In this document: one piece after another, positions 39,123 through 47,289 of the stretch | How the letters are laid out: each line of letters opens with the position of its first letter | Position numbering within the stretch: the first letter of the stretch is position 1 | Assembly (NCBI RefSeq): GCF_005876855.1 | Contig: NZ_QLAE01000039.1 | Coordinates: 1-47,289, forward strand | DNA length: 47,289 bases | Direction of reading: 5' to 3' | Source: Stutzerimonas nosocomialis | GTDB lineage: Bacteria > Pseudomonadota > Gammaproteobacteria > Pseudomonadales > Pseudomonadaceae | Made by a program: the position numbers and the translations under genes | Notes under the pieces: model-generated | Told to the model about the DNA's origin: nothing | Database searches by the model: none | What the model saw: the letters and a program-made list of their open reading frames with translations, nothing else

Positions 39123-39839
39123 ATGCGTAACCTATGCCTCGCCACGACCGCGGCGCTCTGCTTCGCCGCCCATGCCGACGAGCCGGCCTTGCGCTTTTCG
39201 GTCAGCGACAGCTCGACCATGCCGATGATGCGCATCGAGGACGGCGTGGCGCGCGAAGGGATTCTCTACGACCTGCACCTGCGCATCGCCGAGAAGGTCG
39301 GGCGGCGCGCCCAGCAGACGGTGATGTCGCGCCTGCGCGTCCAGAAGATGATGAGCGACGGCCGGATCGACGTGAGCTGCTACCTGCACCCGTCCTGGCT
39401 GCGCGAGAACGGCCATCGCTACCGCTGGACGGTGCCGTTCATGGTCCAGCGCAACCAGCTGGTCGGACGCGACAACAGGGTCACCGTGCCCGAGCATGGC
39501 GAAGTCATCGGCACCGTGCTGGGCTTCAGTTACCCCTTCGACAGCATGTTCGCCAGTGGCGCGCTGCGCCGCGACGACGGCCGCACCCAGGAAATCGTGC
39601 TGGCCAAGCTGGAGGCCGGGCGCTATCGCTTCGCGATCAGCAACGATCTGTCGCTGCGTTGGTTCAACCGCGACCTGCCCCCGCACGAGCGTCTGCTCGC
39701 GTTGCGGGAGCTGAGCGCCGAGCCCGTTGCCTGCATCGTCCGCGACGTTGCGCAGGTGCCGACCGCGCAGGTGATCGAGGCGATGCAGCAGATGCAGCGT
39801 GACGGCGAATTCGAGGCCATCCTGGAGCGTTACCGCTAG
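39123..39839 (+). CDS. Periplasmic solute-binding protein, family 3-like
   Basis: Exported protein of 238 residues: short signal peptide ending HA/DEPALR near residue 18, then a type-II periplasmic-binding fold (LRFSVSDSSTMPMM, GILYDLHLRIAEKVGRR, GRIDVSCYLHPSWL, and the closing QMQRDGEFEAILERYR). No transporter genes are linked, as is common for pseudomonad orphan SBP_bac_3 proteins. The ligand is unknown. AAGGA lies about seven bases ahead of ATG 39123. The gene converges with pgm across a hairpin. Confidence 0.82.
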   Translation: MRNLCLATTAALCFAAHADEPALRFSVSDSSTMPMMRIEDGVAREGILYDLHLRIAEKVGRRAQQTVMSRLRVQKMMSDGRIDVSCYLHPSWLRENGHRYRWTVPFMVQRNQLVGRDNRVTVPEHGEVIGTVLGFSYPFDSMFASGALRRDDGRTQEIVLAKLEAGRYRFAISNDLSLRWFNRDLPPHERLLALRELSAEPVACIVRDVAQVPTAQVIEAMQQMQRDGEFEAILERYR

Positions 39840-39840
39840 C

Positions 39841-39866
39841 GCCCGTCCGGCACGCGCCGGGCGGGC
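39841..39866. terminator. Two-way terminator between SBP and pgm
   Basis: GCCCGTCCGGC (39841-39851) pairs with GCCGGGCGGGC (39856-39866) over 11 bases with one G-T pair and loop ACGC. It starts just after the rightward stop and lies 12 bases before the leftward stop. Confidence 0.55.
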
Positions 39867-39877
39867 GAATCGCCGGA

Positions 39878-41527
39878 TCAGCCCTTGAGCGCCTCGTCGA
39901 CGATCTGCTGCGCCTCGCCGAGGATGCGTTGCAGGTGCGCCTCGTCGCGGTAGCTTTCGGCGTAGATCTTGTAGATGTCCTCGGTGCCCGAAGGACGCGC
40001 CGCGAACCAGCCGCCTTCGCTGGCGACCTTGATCCCGCCGATGGCTGCGCCGTTGCCCGGCGCCTTGTCGAACACCGCGGTGATGGCGTCGCCGGCCAGC
40101 TGGCTGCTGCGCACCCGTTCCGGCGTGAGCTTGCCGAGGGCCTTCTTCTGCTCGGCATCGGCGGCGGCATCGACGCGGTCGGCGTAGATCGCGCCGAATT
40201 CGTCGGTCAGGGCGCGGTAGCGCACGCCCGGGTCGCGTCCGTCGCGGGCGGTCATTTCCGCGGCCAGCAGCGCCATCACGATGCCGTCCTTGTCGGTGGT
40301 CCAGACGCTGCCGTCACGCCGCAGGATGGTGGCGCCGGCGCTTTCCTCGCCGACGAAGCCCAGCGAGCCGTCGACCAGGCCGCCGACGAACCACTTGAAG
40401 CCCACCGGCACTTCGACCAGCGGGCGACCCAGCCGGGCGGCGACGCGATCGATCATGGCGCTGCTGACCAGGGTCTTGCCGACCGCGGCCCCGGCGCTCC
40501 ACTGCGGTCGGTTCTGGAACAGGTAGTCCACCGAGACGCTCAGGAAATGGTTGGCCGGCAGCAGGCCGACGCTCGGTGCGACGATGCCGTGGCGGTCGTA
40601 GTCGGTGTCGCAGGCGAAGGCGATGTCGTAGCGATCCTTGAGGCCGATCAGGCGCTGCATCGCGTTGCTGGACGAGGGGTCCATGCGGATCTTGCCGTCC
40701 CAGTCCAGGGTCATGAAGGCGAACTGCGGATCGATGGTCTCGCTGACCACGTCCAGGTCGATGCCGTAACGCTCGGCGATCCGCGACCAGTAATGCACGC
40801 CCGCCCCGCCCAGCGGATCGACACCCAGGCGCAGCCCGGCGGCGCGGATCAGGTCGAAGTCGATGACGCTGCCCAGGTCGTCGACGTAGGCGCTCAGGTA
40901 GTCGTGGCTATGGGTGTTCGCCGCCTGCCGGGCCTCGCCCAGCGGCATCCGGCGTACGTCCTTCAGGCCGCCTTCGAGCAGTTCGTTGGCGCGGTTCTGC
41001 ACCCAGCCGGTGACGTCGGTGTCGGCCGGACCGCCGTTGGTGGCGTTGTACTTGAAGCCGCCGCTGTCCGGCGGGTTGTGCGAAGGGGTGATGACGATGC
41101 CGTCGGCCAGCCCGCTGCTGCGCCCTCTGTTATGCACCAGGATGGCGTGGGACACGGCGGGCGTCGGCGTGTATTCGCCTCCGGTCGAGAGCATGGTCTG
41201 CACGCCGTTGGCCGCCAGCACTTCCAGCGCGGTGTCCAGCGCGGGCTGGGAGAGCGCATGGGTATCGGCGCCGATGAACAGCGGGCCATCGATGCCCTGG
41301 CCCTTGCGGTAGTCGCAGATCGCCTGGCTCATCGCCAGGACGTGGTGGCGGTTGAAACCACGGTTGAGCGAGCAGCCCCGGTGGCCGGAGGTTCCGAAGG
41401 CGACGCGCTGGGTGGCCACGCTCGGGTCCGGCTGGAGGTCGTCGTATGCCGCCAGCAGGCCCTCCACGTTGGTCAGCATCGAAGCGGGTGCCGGCTGGCC
41501 GGCCAGAGGATGGATACGCTCGCTCAA
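39878..41527 (-). CDS. pgm: Phosphoglucomutase (alpha-D-glucose phosphate-specific)
   Basis: Enzyme of 549 residues that interconverts glucose 1-phosphate and glucose 6-phosphate, feeding glycogen, trehalose and surface sugar synthesis. The phosphoserine loop is ITPSHNPPDSGG (Ser149), the metal loop DTDYDRHG is present, the sugar-specificity loop reads GEESAG, and the phosphate site is RPSGTED. Near the start, FGTSGHRG fits the family. The likely start is TTG 41527 (LSERIHPLAGQPAPAS), with GGGAG (CTCCC at 41535-41539) seven bases upstream; the next ATG would lose conserved sequence. The size matches the E. coli Pgm type of about 546. Confidence 0.92.
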   Translation of the reverse strand: MSERIHPLAGQPAPASMLTNVEGLLAAYDDLQPDPSVATQRVAFGTSGHRGCSLNRGFNRHHVLAMSQAICDYRKGQGIDGPLFIGADTHALSQPALDTALEVLAANGVQTMLSTGGEYTPTPAVSHAILVHNRGRSSGLADGIVITPSHNPPDSGGFKYNATNGGPADTDVTGWVQNRANELLEGGLKDVRRMPLGEARQAANTHSHDYLSAYVDDLGSVIDFDLIRAAGLRLGVDPLGGAGVHYWSRIAERYGIDLDVVSETIDPQFAFMTLDWDGKIRMDPSSSNAMQRLIGLKDRYDIAFACDTDYDRHGIVAPSVGLLPANHFLSVSVDYLFQNRPQWSAGAAVGKTLVSSAMIDRVAARLGRPLVEVPVGFKWFVGGLVDGSLGFVGEESAGATILRRDGSVWTTDKDGIVMALLAAEMTARDGRDPGVRYRALTDEFGAIYADRVDAAADAEQKKALGKLTPERVRSSQLAGDAITAVFDKAPGNGAAIGGIKVASEGGWFAARPSGTEDIYKIYAESYRDEAHLQRILGEAQQIVDEALKG

Positions 41528-41814
41528 GATAAAGCTCCCTGAATATCGAATGACGGCAAGAGAATCGACGACGCACGGGCATTGCTGCGCGCGCGGGTGC
41601 GCAAGCTGGGATGCCGGAACGGGCGCGGAGTTCGATGCGCCGTCGGCAATATCGCGGCGCGCAGTGTGCGCAGCGCGCGGGCGCGGGTCCAGTGCTGATG
41701 CATGCCGCCCCACCGCGGCGCGCCCGATGGCCGGAAAACGCCGGGTCATGGCGCTCGGAGCAGCGCATGCGACCGGCTCGACGGCATGGAACCCCGGGGC
41801 TCGCCAGTCGATCT

Positions 41815-41828
41815 AGTGAGCACTCACT
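41815..41828. promoter_or_regulatory. TetR-like palindrome upstream of the metallopeptidase gene
   Basis: AGTGAG-CA-CTCACT is a perfect 6-bp inverted repeat with a 2-base centre, followed by CAAGAGGTGG (ribosome site). This sequence type (TGAGTGNTCACT-like) is common as an operator for TetR-family repressors. It lies 17 bases ahead of the ATG at 41845, in the 317-base gap between divergent pgm and the peptidase; the rest of that gap shows nothing I can name. Confidence 0.45.
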
Positions 41829-41844
41829 CAAGAGGTGGCGATCC

Positions 41845-42996
41845 ATGGACGCGTTCTTCACATCGCTCTCCCGCCGACTCAACGACGCCGCCCACCCGCT
41901 GCGGGCGGTCACCCCGCGTATCGATCAGTGCACCTGCGGCCAGCCGGTCTACTTCGGCAACAGCGTCTGCCTGGTCTGCCAGTCGGCGCTCGGCTACGTC
42001 CCCGAGCGCGGCAGGCTCGCCACCCTGCGCCCGGGATCGGACAACGGCACCTGGCGGCTGGCCGAGGACCCGCAGTCGCCGTCGTACCGGCGCTGCGCCA
42101 ACCTGGACAGCGCGGCCGGCTGCAACTGGCTGCTGCCGGCCGGCGGCCAGGACCGCCTGTGCCTGGCCTGCCGCCTCACCCGGGTCATCCCCGACCTCTC
42201 GGTGGAGGGCAACGACCTGCGCTGGCGCAAGCTCGAAGCGGCCAAGCGCCGGCTCGTGGCCCAGTTGCTCGCCCTCGGCCTGCCCGTGGTGCCCAAGCGG
42301 GAAAACGAGCGGGACGGCCTCGCCTTCGAGTTCCTCGGCACCGACACGAGCGGCCGGCAGCCGATGACGGGCCATGCCAGCGGGGTGATCACGCTGAACA
42401 TCGCCGAGGCCGACGATGCCCGGCGCGAGGAAGTCCGGGTGCAGATGCACGAGCCCTACCGAACGCTGCTCGGGCACTTCCGCCATGAGGTCGGCCACTA
42501 CTACTGGGACCGGCTCATCGCCGACGGTCCATGGCTCGAGCCCTTCCGCCAGCTGTTCGGCGACGAGCGCGAGGACTATGGCCAGGCCCTGCAGCGCCAC
42601 TACGACGACGGCCCGACGCCCGGCTGGCAGACCGGCTACATCAGCGCCTACGCCACCATGCACCCCTGGGAAGACTGGGCCGAAACCTGGGCCCACTACC
42701 TGCACATGATGGATACCCTCGACACCGCCCTGAGCTTCGGCATGCGCGCCGCCCCGGGGGCGCTGGAGCTGGCGCCCTTCACCCGCGCGGCCCTGTACGA
42801 CCCGGACGACCCGGAAGGCGACGCCTTCCTGAACTTCATCAACGCCTGGATCGAGCTGGCGGCGATGCTCAACGAACTGGCGCGCAGTATGGGCCAGCCG
42901 GACCTCTACCCCTTCGTGCTACCGGCGGCGGCCATCGGCAAGCTGCAGTTCGTCCACCGGGTGATCCAGGCCGGCCGCCCGCTCGGGGGGCACTGA
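41845..42996 (+). CDS. Putative zinc-binding metallopeptidase (DUF2248/COG4307)
   Basis: Cytoplasmic protein of 383 residues. The N-terminus is a zinc-ribbon (Cys29-x-Cys31 and Cys42-xx-Cys45) with a second Cys cluster (CANLDSAAGCNWL, CLACR) near 93-120. The peptidase signature HEVGH (His214 to His218) follows, with downstream WEDWAETWAHYLH supplying a third ligand. This arrangement is the COG4307 family, whose substrate is unknown to me. GAGGTGG lies before ATG 41845, and a TetR-like palindrome sits immediately upstream. Confidence 0.85.
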   Translation: MDAFFTSLSRRLNDAAHPLRAVTPRIDQCTCGQPVYFGNSVCLVCQSALGYVPERGRLATLRPGSDNGTWRLAEDPQSPSYRRCANLDSAAGCNWLLPAGGQDRLCLACRLTRVIPDLSVEGNDLRWRKLEAAKRRLVAQLLALGLPVVPKRENERDGLAFEFLGTDTSGRQPMTGHASGVITLNIAEADDARREEVRVQMHEPYRTLLGHFRHEVGHYYWDRLIADGPWLEPFRQLFGDEREDYGQALQRHYDDGPTPGWQTGYISAYATMHPWEDWAETWAHYLHMMDTLDTALSFGMRAAPGALELAPFTRAALYDPDDPEGDAFLNFINAWIELAAMLNELARSMGQPDLYPFVLPAAAIGKLQFVHRVIQAGRPLGGH

Positions 42997-43142
42997 ATCC
43001 GAACGACCGCAGGCGCCTGTAACCGGGGCCTGCCGACGGACGGCGAGCCTCCCTGGGACCCGTTGTGCTGCTAAAGTAACCGGCCGCGCCATCGCGCCAT
43101 CGGGCACCCGCTCTGGCCGTACAGCGACGCGACAGGACTACG

Positions 43143-45719
43143 ATGACCGACCTGGATGACACCCGCCGCCGCACCCATTCGCAGGGGCGGCAGGCGCAGC
43201 AGCCCAAGGTGGCGGATCAAGGCGACGTGAACCGCCTGCTGGCGGCCAGCGAGGAGCGTTACCGCACGCTCTTCAAGGCCATCGACTCGGGGTTCTGCAT
43301 CGTCGAGATGCGCTTCGATGACGCCTTGCGGGCAGTCGACTACCGGGTCGTCGAGGGCAACCCCGCCTTCGAGCGCATGACCGGCCTGTTCGATGCCGAC
43401 GGCAAATGGGTCAGCGAAATCGCCCCCGACCTCGAACGCCACTGGTTCGACCTCTATGGCCGCGTCGCGCTGACCGGCGAGCCGGTGCGCTTCGAAAACG
43501 CCGCCGAGCCCTTCGGCTGCTGGTACGACGTGCAGGCGCTGCGCATCGGCGAGCCCTCGGAGCGGCGCGTGGCGATCCTGTTCAACGACATTTCCGAGCG
43601 CCGACAGGCCGAACTGGCCCTGGCCCGCAGCGAGGAACACTGGCGCAGCCTGTTCGAAAGCCTCAGCGAAGCCTTCATTATCGGCCAGCTTCTGCGCGAC
43701 GAGGCCGGCCATCCGGTCGACTGGCGCTACCTGGACATCAACCCGGCCTGGGCGCGGATGACCGGCGTGCCCGCCGGAGACGCCACCGGCAGGACGGTGC
43801 GCGAGATCTTTCCCGGCGTCGACCCCGCCTGGATCAGCGAAACGGCCCAGGTGGTCGCCTCCGGGCACTCGGCCACCTTCACCCGGCAGATCGCCGGCCG
43901 CTGGTACGAGGGGCGCGCGCATCGCGTCGATGCGCACCGCGTCGACGACGAACGTTTCGCGATCATCTTTCGCGACGTGACCGAGAGCCGGAAGGCCGAG
44001 GTACGTCGCAACGGCCTGCTCGAACTCGGCGACCGCCTGCGCAACATGAGCGACCCCACCGAAATGTCCTACGTGGCCGCCGAGCTGCTGGGCACCACGC
44101 TGGGCGTCAACCAGACCGGCTACTGCATGCTCGACCCGGACACCGAAACCGCGCTGCTCGAGCGCGACTGGGTGGCGCCGAACGTGCCGAGCAACACCGG
44201 CGAATACCGGATGCGCGACTTCGGCTCCTTCATGGACGACCTGGGCCGGGGCGAAACCGTGGCCATCACCGATACCCACCTGGACCCGCGCACGCGGACG
44301 CATGTCGAGGCTTTCGACGACCTCTCGGTCCGGGCGCTGCTCAACGTGCCCGTCGTCGAACATGGCCGCACCGTCGCCTTCATCTTCGCCAACTGCTCCT
44401 GGCCCAGGCCCTGGGAAGACGCGGAAGTGGCCTTTGCCCGCGAGGTCGTCGAGCGCACCCGGGCCGCCATCGAGCGCCGCCGCGCCGAAGACAATCTGCG
44501 CGAGCTCAACGCACGGCTCGAGAGCCTGGTCGCCGAGCGCACCGCCGAACTCCTGAAGTCCGAGGAACTGCTGCGCCAATCGCAGAAGATGGAAGCGGTC
44601 GGCCAGCTCACCGGCGGCCTGGCCCACGACTTCAACAACCTGCTCGCCGGTATCGGCGGGAGCCTCGAACTGCTGGGCAAACGCCTGCAGCAAGGGCGCC
44701 TGGACGAGTTGCCACGCTATCTGGACGCGGCCCAGAGCGCGAGCCGGCGCGCCGCCGCCCTCACCCACCGGCTCCTGGCCTTTTCCCGCCGCCAGACCCT
44801 CGACCCCAGGCCCACCGACGTCAACCGTCTGGTGGACAGCATGGAAGAGCTGGTACGGCGCACCATGGGGCCGGAAGTGGTGATCGAAGTCGTCCGCGCG
44901 GCCGGGCTCTGGTCGACCCTGGTCGACCCCAACCAGCTGGAGAACACCCTGCTGAACCTCTGCATCAACGCCCGCGACGCCATGCCCAGCGGCGGCAGGC
45001 TGACCGTGGAGACCAGCAATCGCTGGCTGGACACCGACGCGGCGCGCGAGCTGGACGTGCCACCCGGGCGCTATGTCTCGCTATCGGTGACCGACACCGG
45101 CAGCGGTATGCCGCCGGAGGTGCTGAACAAGGCGTTCGACCCGTTCTTCACCACCAAGCCGCTGGGCATGGGAACCGGCCTCGGGCTGTCGATGATCTAC
45201 GGCTTCGCCCGGCAATCGGGCGGACAGGTGGTGATCCAGTCCCGGCCCGACGAAGGCACTCGGGTCAGCGTGCTGTTGCCTCGCCATTTCCAGCAGGCCG
45301 GCGCGGCCGAGCCCTTCCCCGCACACGGCGAGCCGCCCCGTGCCGTCGCCGGCCAGACCGTGCTGGTGGTCGATGACGAGCCGACCATCCGCATGCTGGT
45401 CTGCGAGATTCTGGAGGAACTGGGCTACGCCGCGATCGAGGCCGAAGACGGCGCCACGGGCCTGAAGGTGTTGCAGTCGGACCGGCGCATCGACCTGCTG
45501 GTCTCGGACGTCGGCCTGCCGGGCGGCATGAACGGCCGCCAGATGGCCGACGCCGCCCGCGTCGGACGGCCCGGGCTGAAGGTCCTGTTCATCACCGGTT
45601 ACGCCGAAACCGCCGCCGCGATCGGCAGCGCCCACCTGGAAGCCGGCATGTACGTGATGACCAAGCCCTTCGACATCGAAGCGCTGGCCGTGCGGATCAA
45701 GGAACTGATCGGCGACTGA
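43143..45719 (+). CDS. PAS-PAS-GAF hybrid histidine kinase with C-terminal receiver
   Basis: Sensor protein of 858 residues without membrane segments, so it probably senses a cytoplasmic signal. Order: PAS (about 35-155), PAS (about 165-285), GAF (about 290-450), a coiled-coil linker (ELNARLESLVAERTAELL), a HisKA-type dimerisation domain with phospho-acceptor His495 (GGLAHDFNN), an HATPase domain with DTGSGMP and GTGLGLSM, and a receiver with Asp789 (LLVSDVGLPGG). No response regulator or output gene is linked, so phosphotransfer to the attached receiver and then to an unlinked partner is likely. The gene ends seven bases from the convergent dehydratase gene. Confidence 0.9.
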   Translation: MTDLDDTRRRTHSQGRQAQQPKVADQGDVNRLLAASEERYRTLFKAIDSGFCIVEMRFDDALRAVDYRVVEGNPAFERMTGLFDADGKWVSEIAPDLERHWFDLYGRVALTGEPVRFENAAEPFGCWYDVQALRIGEPSERRVAILFNDISERRQAELALARSEEHWRSLFESLSEAFIIGQLLRDEAGHPVDWRYLDINPAWARMTGVPAGDATGRTVREIFPGVDPAWISETAQVVASGHSATFTRQIAGRWYEGRAHRVDAHRVDDERFAIIFRDVTESRKAEVRRNGLLELGDRLRNMSDPTEMSYVAAELLGTTLGVNQTGYCMLDPDTETALLERDWVAPNVPSNTGEYRMRDFGSFMDDLGRGETVAITDTHLDPRTRTHVEAFDDLSVRALLNVPVVEHGRTVAFIFANCSWPRPWEDAEVAFAREVVERTRAAIERRRAEDNLRELNARLESLVAERTAELLKSEELLRQSQKMEAVGQLTGGLAHDFNNLLAGIGGSLELLGKRLQQGRLDELPRYLDAAQSASRRAAALTHRLLAFSRRQTLDPRPTDVNRLVDSMEELVRRTMGPEVVIEVVRAAGLWSTLVDPNQLENTLLNLCINARDAMPSGGRLTVETSNRWLDTDAARELDVPPGRYVSLSVTDTGSGMPPEVLNKAFDPFFTTKPLGMGTGLGLSMIYGFARQSGGQVVIQSRPDEGTRVSVLLPRHFQQAGAAEPFPAHGEPPRAVAGQTVLVVDDEPTIRMLVCEILEELGYAAIEAEDGATGLKVLQSDRRIDLLVSDVGLPGGMNGRQMADAARVGRPGLKVLFITGYAETAAAIGSAHLEAGMYVMTKPFDIEALAVRIKELIGD

Positions 45720-45726
45720 CCCCGGC

Positions 45727-46878
45727 TCAGGGCCGCGCGCCGAAACTCCGCTCGGCCAGCGTCCAGCCGCCTACCTGCTCATGGATGCTGAGGCCCAGCC
45801 CTGGCCGCTGCGGCACGATCAGGCTGCCGTCGCGGATTTCCAGGCGCTCGTTGAAGGCCGGCTCCAGCCATTCGAAGTGCTCCACCCAGGTCTCGTGCTC
45901 GTAGGCCGCCGCCAGGTGCAGATGGATCTCCATGACGAAGTGCGGCGCCAGGGTCATGCCGCGGATCTCGGCCAGCGTGGCCGCCTTGAGGAAGGGGGTG
46001 ATGCCGCCGATGCGCGGCGCATCGTGCATCAGCACGTCCATCGCCCCGCTTTCGATGAAGGCATGGACGTCGGCGCCGCTGGTGAGCATCTCGCCCGTGC
46101 CGATCGGCGTGTCGAGCTGGGCGGCCAGCGCCGCGTGGCCCGCCATGTCGTGGGCGTCCAGCGGTTCCTCGATCCACTCCAGGGCGTAGCACTCCAGCGC
46201 CCGCCCCATGCGCAGGGCCGTGGTGCGGTCCCATTGCTGGTTGACGTCGACCATCAGCGGCACCTCGTCGCCCAGCTGCCTGCGCAGCGCTTCGACGCGT
46301 TGCAGATCGACACGCCGGTCGGGGTGGCCGACCTTCATCTTGATCCCGCCGATGCCACGCGCCCGTGACGCGGTGGCCTTGTCCAGCACTTCCTCGATCG
46401 AGGCCTGCAGGTAACCACCGGAGGTGTTGTAGCAGCGCACGGCATCACGCCGCGCGCCGAGCAGTTTGGACAGCGGAAGCCCGGCCCGCCGCGCCTTCAG
46501 ATCCCAGAGCGCCGTGTCGAGGGCGGCGATCGCCTGGACCGCCACACCGCTGCGGCCGACCGAGGCGCCGGCCCACAGCAGTTTGCTCCAGAGCCGTGAA
46601 ATGTCGTTGGGGTCTTCGCCCAGCAGCAGCGGCGCCATCTCGCAGGCATGCTCGAACTGGGCCCGGGCACCGGTGCGCAGCGTGTAACCGAAGCCCATCC
46701 CGGCGTGGCCCTGGGCCGTTTCGAGTTCGGCGAACAGCAGCGCGACCGAAGCCAGGGGACGCTGCTTACCGGTGAGTACCTTGGCGTCGCTGACCGGTGC
46801 CGCCAGGGGCAGGTCGACCGAGCGCAGCCTGATCCAGGCGATGCGATCGCCCTGTGTTTCGGTGCTGGATACGTGCAT
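45727..46878 (-). CDS. L-talarate/galactarate dehydratase (enolase superfamily)
   Basis: Enzyme of 383 residues that dehydrates L-talarate and galactarate (mucate) to 5-keto-4-deoxyglucarate. It matches from memory the Salmonella TalrD/GalrD sequence closely, including PVSDAKVLTGKQRPL, LLWAGASVGRSGVAVQAI and the ending GLGLSIHEQ. Catalytic residues: KxK Lys180 and Lys182 (GGIKMKVG), metal ligands Asp211, Glu237 and Glu263, and His313 (APHFVMEIHLH). AGGAGG (CCTCCT at 46884-46889) is five bases upstream of ATG 46878. kdgD lies upstream on the same strand, so the product goes straight to KdgD. The spacer holds REP elements. Confidence 0.9.
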   Translation of the reverse strand: MHVSSTETQGDRIAWIRLRSVDLPLAAPVSDAKVLTGKQRPLASVALLFAELETAQGHAGMGFGYTLRTGARAQFEHACEMAPLLLGEDPNDISRLWSKLLWAGASVGRSGVAVQAIAALDTALWDLKARRAGLPLSKLLGARRDAVRCYNTSGGYLQASIEEVLDKATASRARGIGGIKMKVGHPDRRVDLQRVEALRRQLGDEVPLMVDVNQQWDRTTALRMGRALECYALEWIEEPLDAHDMAGHAALAAQLDTPIGTGEMLTSGADVHAFIESGAMDVLMHDAPRIGGITPFLKAATLAEIRGMTLAPHFVMEIHLHLAAAYEHETWVEHFEWLEPAFNERLEIRDGSLIVPQRPGLGLSIHEQVGGWTLAERSFGARP

Positions 46879-46904
46879 GGCATCCTCCTGTGTGCAGTGT
46901 GCAG

Positions 46905-47083
46905 CCCGTGGGAGCGGACCCAAACCTCATGGATGTCCCGTGGGAGCGGTCTTGACCGCGAATGGGGCATTCGCACCAGCGACCATCCAGCAGAACATTT
47001 ACGGGCCTTGAAAGCGCGCGGTCGAGACTAACCATCCCCGACCGCTCCCACGAAAAACTCACGGTCCCGTGGGAGCGGTCCGG
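46905..47083. repeat. Cluster of REP elements in the kdgD-dehydratase spacer
   Basis: Four copies of the GTGGGAGCGG core: partial at about 46915-46924, full at 46937-46966 (with GTCTTGACCGCGAATGGGG), inverted at 47036-47052, and direct at 47066-47083. The last two form a perfect 13-bp hairpin (GACCGCTCCCACG at 47040-47052, CGTGGGAGCGGTC at 47068-47080). It starts soon after the kdgD stop on the leftward transcript and could reduce read-through into the dehydratase gene or protect kdgD mRNA. No RAYT transposase gene is in the window. Confidence 0.8.
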
Positions 47084-47097
47084 AGACGCTCGAAACC

Positions 47098-47289
47098 TTA
47101 CTGCGCGCCCTGCTTCTCGATCAGCGCGGCCAGGCGTTCGTACTCGTCGGGCTTGAGATCGGTCAGCGGCGCGCGCACCGGGCCGGCGTCGTGGCCTGCG
47201 ATCTTCGCTCCGGCCTTGACGATGCTCACCGCGTAGCCCTTGCAGCGGTTGCGGATGTCCAGGTACGGCAGGAAGAAGTCGTCGATCAG
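47098..47289 (-). CDS. kdgD: 5-dehydro-4-deoxyglucarate dehydratase KdgD, C-terminal fragment (second copy)
   Basis: The last 63 codons and TAA stop of a leftward gene that begins outside the window. It reads [21 protein letters not shown], then [20 protein letters not shown], ending [11 protein letters not shown], which matches from memory the C-terminus of pseudomonad KdgD. The dehydratase gene downstream supplies its substrate. The window's left edge carries the N-terminus of a kdgD on the same strand, so these are two genes, not one, unless the sequence is circular or rearranged. If the edges were joined, the product would be only about 76 codons. Confidence 0.85.
   Translation of the reverse strand: MIDDFFLPYLDIRNRCKGYAVSIVKAGAKIAGHDAGPVRAPLTDLKPDEYERLAALIEKQGAQ

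Overview
The window looks like chromosomal DNA of a high-GC gammaproteobacterium of the Pseudomonas/Stutzerimonas (P. stutzeri) type. This rests on dense coding with few gaps, REP-like GTGGGAGCGG elements, heptameric GGAAGCT repeats, and recognisable pseudomonad products (glucarate/KDG enzymes, a PA3286-like KAS III, Lhr, EgtB/EgtD, a general porin). No tRNA, rRNA, integrase, transposase, phage gene or CRISPR array was seen. I recognised families from memory; no database search was run.

Layout. Positions 1-5085 are a D-glucarate module. The first codons of a leftward kdgD are divergent from gudD and a tripartite tricarboxylate transporter (tctC-tctB-tctA), with a promoter/operator region and a structured leader between them. 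Positions 5300-7075 hold two lipoproteins and one small protein. Positions 7199-11542 are the large helicase gene lhr. Positions 11665-16836 are a rightward run: small protein, SDR oxidoreductase, egtB, egtD (ergothioneine synthesis) and an unusual subtilase. Positions 16860-17190 are a tandem repeat block. Positions 17188-24683 hold small proteins, a DEAD-box RNA helicase, a LysR regulator, a periplasmic cyclophilin, an ABC exporter and a COG3146 GNAT protein. Positions 24684-26230 are a porin gene with an AT-rich control region and a clear terminator. Positions 26326-30141 hold a DUF2057 lipoprotein, KAS III, an Lgt-like/TlpA fusion and small conserved proteins. Positions 30435-32466 pair a di-heme cytochrome with an ankyrin protein. 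Positions 32491-39839 hold EamA, AKR, MFS, a TVP38-oxidoreductase fusion, LysE and a solute-binding protein. Then follow phosphoglucomutase, a zinc metallopeptidase, a large PAS/GAF hybrid histidine kinase and, at 45727-47289, a second aldarate module: L-talarate/galactarate dehydratase and the 3' end of a second kdgD.

How the genes fit together. GudD and the talarate/galactarate dehydratase both yield 5-keto-4-deoxyglucarate, the substrate of KdgD, so both ends of the window feed one pathway to 2-oxoglutarate semialdehyde. The two kdgD pieces lie on the same strand at opposite edges, which suggests a kdgD duplication bracketing about 47 kb. The most unusual single genes are the TVP38-oxidoreductase fusion, in which both redox cysteines are serines, and a subtilase whose catalytic Asp position is Glu.
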